The notes under the pieces were generated by a model that saw nothing but the letters and a program-made list of their open reading frames with translations, was not told the origin of the DNA and did no database searches. The position numbers were made by a program, and so were the translations under genes. Below are positions 26,021 to 33,947 of a DNA stretch of 64,000 nt, in pieces (the first letter of the stretch is position 1; each line of letters starts with the position of its first letter). The DNA comes from PWPR01 sp046542315 (GTDB lineage Bacteria; Bacillota; UBA994; PWPR01): the NCBI GenBank assembly GCA_046542315.1, contig JBKHBO010000004.1:1-64000 (forward strand), written 5' to 3'.

Positions 26021-26605
26021 ATGAATTTAATTCCAATGGTAGTTGAACAAACAAATCGTGGTGAAAGAAGTTACGATATTTATTCTAGATTACTAAAAGA
26101 AAGAATCATTTTCTTAGGTAGCCCTATAACAGATAGCGTTGCTAATGTTTTGATTGCACAATTTTTATTTTTAGAAGGAGAAGACCCAGATAAAGATATT
26201 TACTTATATGTTAATAGTCCAGGTGGTTCTGTTAACGCAGGATTAGCTATTTATGATACAATGCAATATATAAAGCCAGATGTATCCACTATAAGTGTAG
26301 GATTAGCTGCTAGCATGGCTTCAGTTTTACTGGCTGGCGGAGCTAAAGGTAAGAGATTTATCTTACCACACGCAGAGGTAATGCTTCATCAACCTATGGG
26401 TGGAGTGCAAGGACAAGCTAGTGATATAGAAATAAGTGCAAATCAAATAATTAAAACAAGAGAGAGATTAAATAGAATATTAGCTGATAGAACAGGTCAA
26501 GATTATGAAAAAATAGCCAATGATACTGATCGTGATTTTTGGCTAACAGCAAAAGAAGCTGTTGACTATGGCTTAGTTGATAAAATTATGGAGAATAAGA
26601 GCTAG
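26021..26605 (+). CDS. clpP: ATP-dependent Clp protease proteolytic subunit
   Basis: Serine protease subunit (194 aa) that forms the tetradecameric ClpP barrel. The triad is Ser98 in GLAASMAS, His123 in EVMLHQPMGG and Asp172. The short N-terminus (NLIPMVVEQT) is processed in homologues. The gene lies 30 bases after tig and 17 bases before clpX, with a strong AGGAGG site, so expression with its unfoldase partner ClpX is expected. Confidence 0.98.
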   Translation: MNLIPMVVEQTNRGERSYDIYSRLLKERIIFLGSPITDSVANVLIAQFLFLEGEDPDKDIYLYVNSPGGSVNAGLAIYDTMQYIKPDVSTISVGLAASMASVLLAGGAKGKRFILPHAEVMLHQPMGGVQGQASDIEISANQIIKTRERLNRILADRTGQDYEKIANDTDRDFWLTAKEAVDYGLVDKIMENKS

Positions 26606-26622
26606 TTAAAAGGAAGGTTAAT

Positions 26623-27879
26623 ATGTTTAAATTCGAAGAGAAGGGTCTTGTAAAATGCTCTTTTTGTGGTAAAACACAAGAAAAAGTTAAAAAAATTGTA
26701 GCTGGTCCTGGCGTATACATTTGTGATGAATGTATAGAGCTCTGTATGGCTATTATTGAAGAAGAAATTGAGCAACAAACAGAGCTTGATTTAGATAATG
26801 TTCCTAGACCAGAAGAAATCAAGAGTAGTCTTGATGAATATGTAATAGGACAAGAAAGAGCAAAAAAGACTTTAGCAGTTGCAGTATATAATCATTACAA
26901 AAGAATAAATGCACTTGCTAATAGTGACGAAATTGAATTAAATAAAAGTAATATTGTATTGATAGGCCCAACAGGAGTAGGAAAAACCTTTTTGGCTCAA
27001 ACTTTAGCAAGAACATTGAATGTGCCTTTTGCTATAGCTGATGCAACATCATTAACTGAAGCTGGTTATGTGGGTGAAGACGTTGAAAACATTTTACTCA
27101 AATTAATCCAAGCTGCAGATTATGATGTTGAAAAAGCAGAAAAAGGAATCATTTATATTGATGAAATTGATAAGATTGCAAGAAAATCAGACAATCCTTC
27201 AATCACAAGAGATGTTTCTGGAGAAGGAGTTCAACAGGCTTTACTTAAGATTCTTGAAGGGACAGTTGCTTCAGTGCCACCTCAAGGTGGAAGAAAGCAC
27301 CCTCACCAAGAGTTTATCCAAATAAATACTGAGAATGTATTATTTATCTTGGGTGGATCTTTTAGTGGGCTTGATGACATTATACAAAAACGTATTGGTA
27401 AAAAATCTATGGGCTTTGGGGCTAAGGTTGAATCTAAAGAGAATAAAAAAATTGGGGATATATTAAAAGAGATAGTTCCTCAAGATTTATTGAAATATGG
27501 TTTAATTCCAGAGTTTGCAGGAAGAGTTCCGGTTGTAGCAACTTTAGATGCATTAAATAAAGATGCTTTAGTCAGAATTTTAAGAGAGCCAAAAAATGCA
27601 GTTGTAAAACAATACAAGAAATTGTTTAGTTTAGATGGAATAGAATTAGAGTTTACAGAGGAAGCACTAGAAGCTGTTGCTATTAAAGCCATGGCTTTAG
27701 AAACAGGAGCTAGAGGATTACGTTCTACTTTAGAAAAGTTAATGTTAGAGTTAATGTATGAATTACCTTCACAAAAAGATATAGTCAAATGTGTCATAAC
27801 TGAAGGAGTCATTAATAAAGGTGAGGATCCTGTTATAGTGAGACAATCTGAAAAAACTAAAAATAAGAGTGCCGGTTAA
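26623..27879 (+). CDS. clpX: ATP-dependent Clp protease ATPase subunit ClpX
   Basis: AAA+ unfoldase (418 aa) that delivers tagged substrates to ClpP. An N-terminal zinc-binding domain carries CSFCGK and CDECIELC (four cysteines). The AAA module has Walker A GPTGVGKT, Walker B IIYIDEIDKIA and the sensor-2 motif TGARGLRS. The ClpP-docking loop (IGF-type) is recognisable around KKSMGFGAKV. Nothing is missing for the family, and the length is usual. A terminator hairpin separates it from lon. Confidence 0.97.
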   Translation: MFKFEEKGLVKCSFCGKTQEKVKKIVAGPGVYICDECIELCMAIIEEEIEQQTELDLDNVPRPEEIKSSLDEYVIGQERAKKTLAVAVYNHYKRINALANSDEIELNKSNIVLIGPTGVGKTFLAQTLARTLNVPFAIADATSLTEAGYVGEDVENILLKLIQAADYDVEKAEKGIIYIDEIDKIARKSDNPSITRDVSGEGVQQALLKILEGTVASVPPQGGRKHPHQEFIQINTENVLFILGGSFSGLDDIIQKRIGKKSMGFGAKVESKENKKIGDILKEIVPQDLLKYGLIPEFAGRVPVVATLDALNKDALVRILREPKNAVVKQYKKLFSLDGIELEFTEEALEAVAIKAMALETGARGLRSTLEKLMLELMYELPSQKDIVKCVITEGVINKGEDPVIVRQSEKTKNKSAG

Positions 27880-27887
27880 ATAAGCAT

Positions 27888-27923
27888 GCCCCTTTAAGCA
27901 GTGTTGCTTAGAGGGGCTTTTAA
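27888..27923 (+). terminator. Terminator between clpX and lon
   Basis: GCCCCTTTAAGCA-GTGT-TGCTTAGAGGGGC stem with one weak pair, then TTTT. It suggests that lon has at least partly separate control. Confidence 0.8.
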
Positions 27924-27952
27924 GTAATAACGAGATAAATGGAGGTGTTTCA

Positions 27953-30262
27953 ATGTCAAACAAAGTTTACCCAGCTGTGGCATTGAGAGGAATGACAGTT
28001 TTCCCTTACTCTGTTAAAACATTAGATATAGGTAGAAAGAATTCATTAATTGCAGTAGAACAAGCTGCTAGTGACGATAATTACATAGTGTTAATTCTTC
28101 AAAAAAGATCAGCACAAGAATACCCGCAAAAAGATGATATCTATGATATAGGAGTTTTAGCAAAAATTAGACAAGTGATGAGAATCCCTGGAAATTATTC
28201 AAAGGTTTTAGTAGAAGGATTAAAAAGAGTTCGAATCAGTGATATAAAAAAGGTAGAACCTTCTATTAGTGTAGAAGTTGAAGAAATAGATACAATTAAA
28301 GATGAAAGTGAAGAAACTTTACTTAGAGTAGTAGATGACTTGTTTATGGAATACATTTCTTTAAGCCAGAATATTCATTTTCAAAACCTAGAACTTGAAA
28401 CCAGCAGTGAAGATCCAGAACAATGGGTTGATATTATTGCTGGCAACTTGCCTTTTAATATTGAAAAGAAGCAATTGTTATTAAGCGAGAAGAGTTTAAC
28501 TAAAAGAATGGAATTGCTCTCTTTATATTTGCAAGAAGAAATTGAATTTCAAAATATTGAAAAAAATATTAAAAACCAAGTTAAAACTAAAATGGAAAAG
28601 ACTCAAAAAGAATACTTTTTAAGAGAACAGCTAAATGCGATTCAATCAGAATTAGGGCAAGAAGATGATTCAGAAACTGACAAGTATAGAAAAAAACTAG
28701 CAGAATTAGAATTGTCAGAGGAAGCAAATGAAAAAATTGAGCAAGAGATCAATAGATTAACAAAAATTCCACAAGGCTCACCAGAAAGAGTTGTAATTGA
28801 TAACTACCTAGAATGGATTTTTTCTTTGCCTTGGAATACATTGGATAGCCAAGAAGTAGATTTAATTAGAGCTGAAGAAATTCTTAATGAGGATCATTAT
28901 AGTCTTGAGAAGGTAAAAGAAAGAATACTTGAATATATTGCTGTACTAAAATTGACAGATAAACTCAGAGGACCTATCATTTGTTTAGTTGGACCTCCTG
29001 GAGTAGGTAAGACATCTTTAGCTCAATCAATTGCACGTGCTTTAGGAAGAAAATATATTAGTAGTTCTTTAGGTGGAGTGAGGGATGAAGCTGAAATTAG
29101 AGGTCATAGAAGAACATACATAGGTTCTATGCCTGGAAGAATAATTCAAGCGCTAAAAAGAGTGAAAACCAGAAATCCTCTCTTTTTATTCGATGAAATT
29201 GATAAAATGAGTAACGATTTTAGAGGAGATCCAGCATCTGCGATGTTAGAAGTTTTAGATCCAGAACAAAATTCAAAATTCATAGATCACTTCTTAGATA
29301 TACCGTTTGATTTGTCTAAAGTAATCTTTTTAACAACAGCAAATGCAACACACAATATACCAAGACCACTATTAGATAGAATGGAAGTTATTAATCTATC
29401 TGGTTATACAGAGTATGAAAAAGTTGAGATTGCCAAAAGGCATTTGATTCCTAAACAATTAGAAGCACATGGGTTAAGATCTAGCCAAGTAAAATTCAAA
29501 GACAATGCAATTTCAATAATGATAAACGAATATACGCGAGAAGCAGGAGTAAGAAACTTAGAAAGAACGATTGCAAATTTATCAAGAAAAGTAGCTAAAG
29601 AGATTGTTGCTGGAGAAAGAAAAACAGCTAGAATTACAGAAAACACAATATATAATTACTTAGGAAAACCAAAGCATACACATGATGAAATTACTGACAA
29701 ACCAGAAATAGGAAGCGCAACTGCTTTAGCATGGACTGAAGTAGGTGGAGCGACCATGCCTGTTGAAGTAGTAGTTTCAAAAGGTAGTGGTAACTTAGTA
29801 TTAACTGGTAAACTTGGGGATGTAATGAAAGAATCTGCTAAAACAGCAATTGGCTTTTTAAAGTCTCAAGTAGCTGAAAATGAATTAGAGTCTGAATATT
29901 TTAATGAAAATGATATTCATGTCCATGTCCCTCAAGGGGCAATACCTAAAGATGGCCCATCAGCAGGGATAACTATTGCAACTGCAATTTTATCTGCTAT
30001 AAAGAAAATACCAATAAAACAAAACTATGGTTTTACAGGAGAAATTACTTTAAGCGGCAAAGTATTAAAAATTGGTGGTTTAAAAGAAAAATTATTGGCT
30101 GCTATTAGAATTGGTATAACAGATGTAGTCGTTCCAATTAAAAATCAAAGTGATATTATAGAAATGTCAGATCAAATTGTTTCTAAACTAAGTATTCATT
30201 ATGTAGAACATGTTAAAGAAGTATTTGATTTGGCCTTTGTGAGGAGCAAAAATGAAAATTAA
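27953..30262 (+). CDS. lon: ATP-dependent protease Lon (LonA)
   Basis: Homo-oligomeric AAA+ protease (769 aa) that degrades damaged and regulatory proteins in the cytoplasm. The N-terminal LON substrate-binding domain (PAVALRGMTVFPY) is followed by a coiled-coil region and the AAA module (GPPGVGKTSL at about 345-354, FLFDEIDKM). The protease domain has the Ser-Lys dyad: Ser670 in DGPSAG and Lys713 in GGLKEK. The final 11 bases overlap engB. GGAGG precedes the ATG. Confidence 0.97.
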   Translation: MSNKVYPAVALRGMTVFPYSVKTLDIGRKNSLIAVEQAASDDNYIVLILQKRSAQEYPQKDDIYDIGVLAKIRQVMRIPGNYSKVLVEGLKRVRISDIKKVEPSISVEVEEIDTIKDESEETLLRVVDDLFMEYISLSQNIHFQNLELETSSEDPEQWVDIIAGNLPFNIEKKQLLLSEKSLTKRMELLSLYLQEEIEFQNIEKNIKNQVKTKMEKTQKEYFLREQLNAIQSELGQEDDSETDKYRKKLAELELSEEANEKIEQEINRLTKIPQGSPERVVIDNYLEWIFSLPWNTLDSQEVDLIRAEEILNEDHYSLEKVKERILEYIAVLKLTDKLRGPIICLVGPPGVGKTSLAQSIARALGRKYISSSLGGVRDEAEIRGHRRTYIGSMPGRIIQALKRVKTRNPLFLFDEIDKMSNDFRGDPASAMLEVLDPEQNSKFIDHFLDIPFDLSKVIFLTTANATHNIPRPLLDRMEVINLSGYTEYEKVEIAKRHLIPKQLEAHGLRSSQVKFKDNAISIMINEYTREAGVRNLERTIANLSRKVAKEIVAGERKTARITENTIYNYLGKPKHTHDEITDKPEIGSATALAWTEVGGATMPVEVVVSKGSGNLVLTGKLGDVMKESAKTAIGFLKSQVAENELESEYFNENDIHVHVPQGAIPKDGPSAGITIATAILSAIKKIPIKQNYGFTGEITLSGKVLKIGGLKEKLLAAIRIGITDVVVPIKNQSDIIEMSDQIVSKLSIHYVEHVKEVFDLAFVRSKNEN

Positions 30263-30830
30263 TACAGCAGAATTTGTAAAAAGTGCTCCTAGCTTAATTC
30301 ATTGTCCAACAGCCAACTTAACAGAAATTGCTTTTATAGGGAGATCTAACGTAGGAAAATCTTCTTTAATTAACTTTTTAGTTAACAGAAAGAAATTAGC
30401 AAGAACTAGCTCTGCTCCTGGAAGAACTCAGACATTAAACTATTATTTAATTAATAATGAATTTTACTTTGTAGACTTTCCTGGTTATGGATATGCAAAA
30501 GTATCTAAGTCTGAAAGGAAGAAGTGGAATGAAGCTAGAGAAGAGTATTTAGTACATAGATCTCAACTGAAAGCAATTGTTATGGTAGTAGACATAAGAC
30601 ATGATATATCACCATTAGATGTGCAAATGCTACATCAACTGCAAATGCTGTCTCTACCATATTTCGTTGTTTTAACAAAAGCTGATAAAATATCACGTTC
30701 AAAAAGGAATCAAAAACTTCTATATTTTACACAAAAATTCCAAGTTAATGCAGAGAGACTTTTTGTGGTTTCTAGTGAGAAGAGATTCGGTAAAGAATCA
30801 CTAATTAAAGAGTTGGCAAAAGTAATATAA
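30252..30830 (+). CDS. engB: Ribosome biogenesis GTP-binding protein EngB/YsxC
   Basis: Small GTPase (192 aa) needed for 50S subunit assembly. G1 is GRSNVGKSSLI, switch I/G2 is SSAPGRTQTLN, G3 is DFPGYGYA, G4 is TKADK and G5 is VSSEK. It starts inside the end of lon, a pairing conserved from Bacillus to Clostridia. No terminator is seen between lon and engB. Confidence 0.97.
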   Translation: MKINTAEFVKSAPSLIHCPTANLTEIAFIGRSNVGKSSLINFLVNRKKLARTSSAPGRTQTLNYYLINNEFYFVDFPGYGYAKVSKSERKKWNEAREEYLVHRSQLKAIVMVVDIRHDISPLDVQMLHQLQMLSLPYFVVLTKADKISRSKRNQKLLYFTQKFQVNAERLFVVSSEKRFGKESLIKELAKVI

Positions 30831-30841
30831 TAGGTTACAAT
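30813..30841 (+). promoter_or_regulatory. Possible promoter of the carboxyltransferase gene
   Basis: TTGGCA, 17-base spacer, TACAAT, 37 bases before the ATG at 30879. The match is moderate and overlaps the end of engB. Confidence 0.4.
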
Positions 30842-30878
30842 GGATATTGTATACAATATTTATAAAGGTGGTTAAATA

Positions 30879-32288
30879 ATGACACATAAAGTTAAAATTA
30901 TGGATACAACTTTGCGTGATGGTCATCAATCATTATGGGCAACCAGAATGAAGACTGACACAATGATACCAATCTTAGAAAAATTAGATAATGTTGGGTT
31001 TTATTCATTAGAGATGTGGGGAGGAGCTACATTTGATTCTTGTCTCAGATATCTAAATGAAGACCCATGGGATAGATTAGATATAATTAGGAAACATGTA
31101 AAAAACACAAAATTGCAAATGCTTCTTAGAGGTCAAAATATTTTAGGATACAAACATTATCCAGATGATATCTTAACAAAGTTTGTAGAAAAGACAATTG
31201 AACATGGAATTGATGTTTTAAGAATTTTTGATGCATTAAATGATGTTAGAAATATGTCAAAAGCTATTGAAGTTACACTGGCAAATGGTGCAATAGCTGA
31301 GGGAACAATAGTTTATACTATCAGTCCGGTTCATAATATTGATAAATACTTAAAAACAGCAAGTGAACTAGCAGAATTAGGCTGTCAACAGATATGTCTT
31401 AAAGATATGGCAGGAATTCTTAAGCCATATGAAGGGGCTAAGCTTATTAGATCCTTAAAAGAAGAATTAGGTTTACCTATTCACCTTCATACACATATGA
31501 CTAGTGGTATGGGAAATATGTTATACCTAAAAGCTATTGAAGATGCAAAGGTAGATATCATTGATACTGCATTTGCTCCTTTAGCAAATGGAACATCACA
31601 ACCTGCAATTGAGCCAATTGTTGCTACATTGCAAGGAACAGAGTATGATACAGGCTTAGACTTAGAAGAGTTAGCTGAAATAGCTAAATACTTTGAAGAA
31701 ATTGAAAAAGAATATCCAGAGTCAAAACTTGTTAATAAGTCAGTTGATATTAATGTTTTGAAGTACCAAGTACCAGGGGGTATGCTTTCAAACTTCCGTA
31801 AGCAATTAAGTGAAACTAATCAATTAGATATGTTACCAGCTGTATTAAAAGAAGTTGAATTGGTTAGAAGAGATTTAGGATATCCACCACTAGTAACACC
31901 TTCTAGTCAAATGGTTGGAGCTCAAGCAGTTCTTAATGTTATGACTAAAGATAGATACAAAATGGTTACTAATGAAATTAAAAATTATCTTCGTGGATAT
32001 TATGGAAGACCTCCAGGAGAAATTGATGACGATTTCCGTAAGAAAATTATCGGAGATGATGAAGTAATAACCGTAAGACCAGCAGAAACAATGGAGCCAG
32101 GGTTTGAAAAAGCTAAAAAAGAAATTGCTAAATATATGGAAAGAGACGAAGATGTTTTATCTTATGCAGCTTTTCCAAATGTAGCTGAAGAATTCTTTAA
32201 GTATAGACAAACAGCAAAATATAATGTAGATTTTGATGAAGTTGAGAAGCAAGAAGAAGAAGGAATAGAAGGGGTACATCCAATTTAG
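30879..32288 (+). CDS. Biotin-dependent carboxyltransferase subunit (OadA/PycB type) without biotin domain
   Basis: Protein of 469 aa with the carboxyltransferase TIM barrel of oxaloacetate decarboxylase alpha and pyruvate carboxylase subunit B. Signature pieces are MDTTLRDGHQSLWATR, EMWGGATFDSCLRYL, LRGQNILGY, CLKDMAGIL and HLHTHMTSGM (metal ligands). The PycB/OadA C-terminal extension follows (VPGGMLSNFR, YGRPPGEI). The protein ends before the linker and biotin-carrier domain that full-length OadA has, and no AMKM biotin site is seen. A separate carrier protein is therefore needed. No beta, gamma or carrier genes are adjacent, and the true reaction (oxaloacetate, pyruvate or methylmalonyl transfer) is open. 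Confidence 0.87.
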   Translation: MTHKVKIMDTTLRDGHQSLWATRMKTDTMIPILEKLDNVGFYSLEMWGGATFDSCLRYLNEDPWDRLDIIRKHVKNTKLQMLLRGQNILGYKHYPDDILTKFVEKTIEHGIDVLRIFDALNDVRNMSKAIEVTLANGAIAEGTIVYTISPVHNIDKYLKTASELAELGCQQICLKDMAGILKPYEGAKLIRSLKEELGLPIHLHTHMTSGMGNMLYLKAIEDAKVDIIDTAFAPLANGTSQPAIEPIVATLQGTEYDTGLDLEELAEIAKYFEEIEKEYPESKLVNKSVDINVLKYQVPGGMLSNFRKQLSETNQLDMLPAVLKEVELVRRDLGYPPLVTPSSQMVGAQAVLNVMTKDRYKMVTNEIKNYLRGYYGRPPGEIDDDFRKKIIGDDEVITVRPAETMEPGFEKAKKEIAKYMERDEDVLSYAAFPNVAEEFFKYRQTAKYNVDFDEVEKQEEEGIEGVHPI

Positions 32289-32292
32289 ACTT

Positions 32293-32318
32293 AAGAAGCG
32301 TTTATCGCTTCTTTTTCT
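32293..32318 (+). terminator. Terminator after the carboxyltransferase gene
   Basis: AGAAGCG-TTTAT-CGCTTCT hairpin with a T tail immediately after the stop codon. Confidence 0.8.
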
Positions 32319-32342
32319 GTCTAAATTTTAGGGAGTGAAAAC

Positions 32343-33659
32343 ATGGTTGGATATATAATAACTTTTATGTTAATTGTAGCTGTGATCTACTATTCATACT
32401 CTTTAGTCAATAAAATAAAAATTGATAAAAAGTATGTTTTAAAAATTTTATCTAAGGTATTTCCAGATGAATCCTTTGATATTAAAAATGTTAGTATTGA
32501 AAGAACAGGTTCTATTAAACATGAGGATACTGACATTGTTGAGATGGCTTTTTATAAAGTTGATGCAAAATCAAATAAAGAGAACACTTATAGTTTTGAG
32601 TTAAGAAGGTATAACCCAGAAGCAGATATTGAAGCTCAAGAATATAGTAAGTTTAAAAAGAATGCTAAAGCAGAAGACAATGTTACTGAGAGTGTTTTAA
32701 GTGGTTCACCAGATGCTGCTAATACAGCTACGATAGAATCTGCTCAAAGCATGTTGCAAGAACAGTCTAAAAGAGAAGCTGAAGATAAGATGATTAGAGC
32801 AAGAGTATTGCAACATGAGCTAGGTATAAAAATAGCTAGAATTTTATCTGAACGATCAAGATTAATTCCGGAAGTATTTTATTATGATATTGTTAAATAC
32901 TGTACTTTAATAGAATACCCTGGAACACAACTACTTAAAGACTATCTTTTGAATTCTGATGAAGACCAAAAACAACAAGCTGTTAATAAGATTATTAATG
33001 AGATAGCAAAAATACATAATACTTTTAACGATATATCAGTTTACTTGCCTCCTAGAAGAGACATGGAACCTGAAGATTTTAGAGGATTATTAAAAACTGG
33101 TTTAGACAGTTTATATGAAGCTAGACTTATTAGCTCTCAACAAAGGCTGGAATTACTAAACGAGTATTATACTATAGGTTCATTTTTAAGTAGTAATTAT
33201 TTAAAGAATATAAAAATTGAAGGGGTTACACCTTACAAAATTTTAGTAAATAAAGGCAACTTTTTTATTAATGAGTTTTATTCTTATGATATGGCACCTC
33301 AGCTTACAAATGTAGTTGAATTCTTAAAAGATCCTCTTATATACGATTTAGAATTAGAAAAAGAAGCTATTGCATCTTACTATAACCAAATAAATGTAGA
33401 TATGGATTATCAAAAGTTTATGAAGTATTACCATTTATTCAGTTGTCATATTCTTACAATTCAATTATTATATATGAAACTTTATTTCAAAAAAATAGAA
33501 GAACATAGAGACGAAATTGAAGATGAAGAAAATATCTTATTAAATTGGGATGAGAAGCACTTTGATATGCTTTATCAAGATGCAAAAGAGAAGTGGCAGA
33601 GTTTTGAAGAAAGTAAATTTTTTATTGATAAACTCGATGAAATAATTAATGCAGTTTGA
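32343..33659 (+). CDS. Membrane-anchored protein with a degenerate APH/kinase-like region
   Basis: Protein of 438 aa of no family I can name firmly. Residues 4-22 form one hydrophobic anchor, with the rest probably cytoplasmic. The middle resembles aminoglycoside-phosphotransferase folds: a hinge-like LIEYPGTQLLKDYL, then INEIAKIHNTF. Later comes a segment like the catalytic and metal loops (ILVNKGNFFINEFYSYDMAP then NVVEFLKDP). The HGD of active enzymes is absent there, so a pseudokinase is possible. The tail (about 340-438) is helical and acidic. It stands alone between a terminator and the valS promoter. The fold assignment is my inference from motif spacing. Confidence 0.5.
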   Translation: MVGYIITFMLIVAVIYYSYSLVNKIKIDKKYVLKILSKVFPDESFDIKNVSIERTGSIKHEDTDIVEMAFYKVDAKSNKENTYSFELRRYNPEADIEAQEYSKFKKNAKAEDNVTESVLSGSPDAANTATIESAQSMLQEQSKREAEDKMIRARVLQHELGIKIARILSERSRLIPEVFYYDIVKYCTLIEYPGTQLLKDYLLNSDEDQKQQAVNKIINEIAKIHNTFNDISVYLPPRRDMEPEDFRGLLKTGLDSLYEARLISSQQRLELLNEYYTIGSFLSSNYLKNIKIEGVTPYKILVNKGNFFINEFYSYDMAPQLTNVVEFLKDPLIYDLELEKEAIASYYNQINVDMDYQKFMKYYHLFSCHILTIQLLYMKLYFKKIEEHRDEIEDEENILLNWDEKHFDMLYQDAKEKWQSFEESKFFIDKLDEIINAV

Positions 33660-33684
33660 CATAGAAATTATTCAGTGCTATTAT
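33656..33684 (+). promoter_or_regulatory. Promoter of the valS T-box transcript
   Basis: Consensus TTGACA (33656-33661), 17-base spacer, TATTAT (33679-33684). The -35 box overlaps the stop codon of the gene upstream. Confidence 0.85.
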
Positions 33685-33690
33685 AATTAA

Positions 33691-33932
33691 AAATAATTTA
33701 TAAAACTTATGATTAGAAGTAGTATCTAATTTAATTACCTTTAGAGAGGATAAGTCACTGGCTGAAAGCTTATCTAGGTAAGAGTTAGAGAAGTCGTCTA
33801 TGAAGTGATAATGTGAAATTAGTAATATTATCCGGTGAAAATCGTTACATTTTTGAGAGCCACATTTTTATGTGGAATTAAGGTGGTACCGCGAAATCCA
33901 TTCGTCCTTTGGGATGAATGGATATTTTTATT
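33691..33932 (+). promoter_or_regulatory. Valine T-box leader of valS, with terminator
   Basis: The leader carries a stem I with the context GAA-GTC-GTC (GTC valine specifier at 33793-33795). The conserved T-box AGGTGGTACCGCG is at 33881-33893. A terminator follows, formed by ATCCATTCGTCC, its complement and a T-rich tail (33896-33932). Uncharged tRNA-Val should allow read-through into valS-folC. Confidence 0.93.
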
Positions 33933-33947
33933 TTAGGAGGGTTTATA

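Noticed and set aside
33918..33947. Upstream ATG for valS
   Set aside because: It lies within the T-box terminator hairpin; the GTG at 33948 follows a strong binding site.
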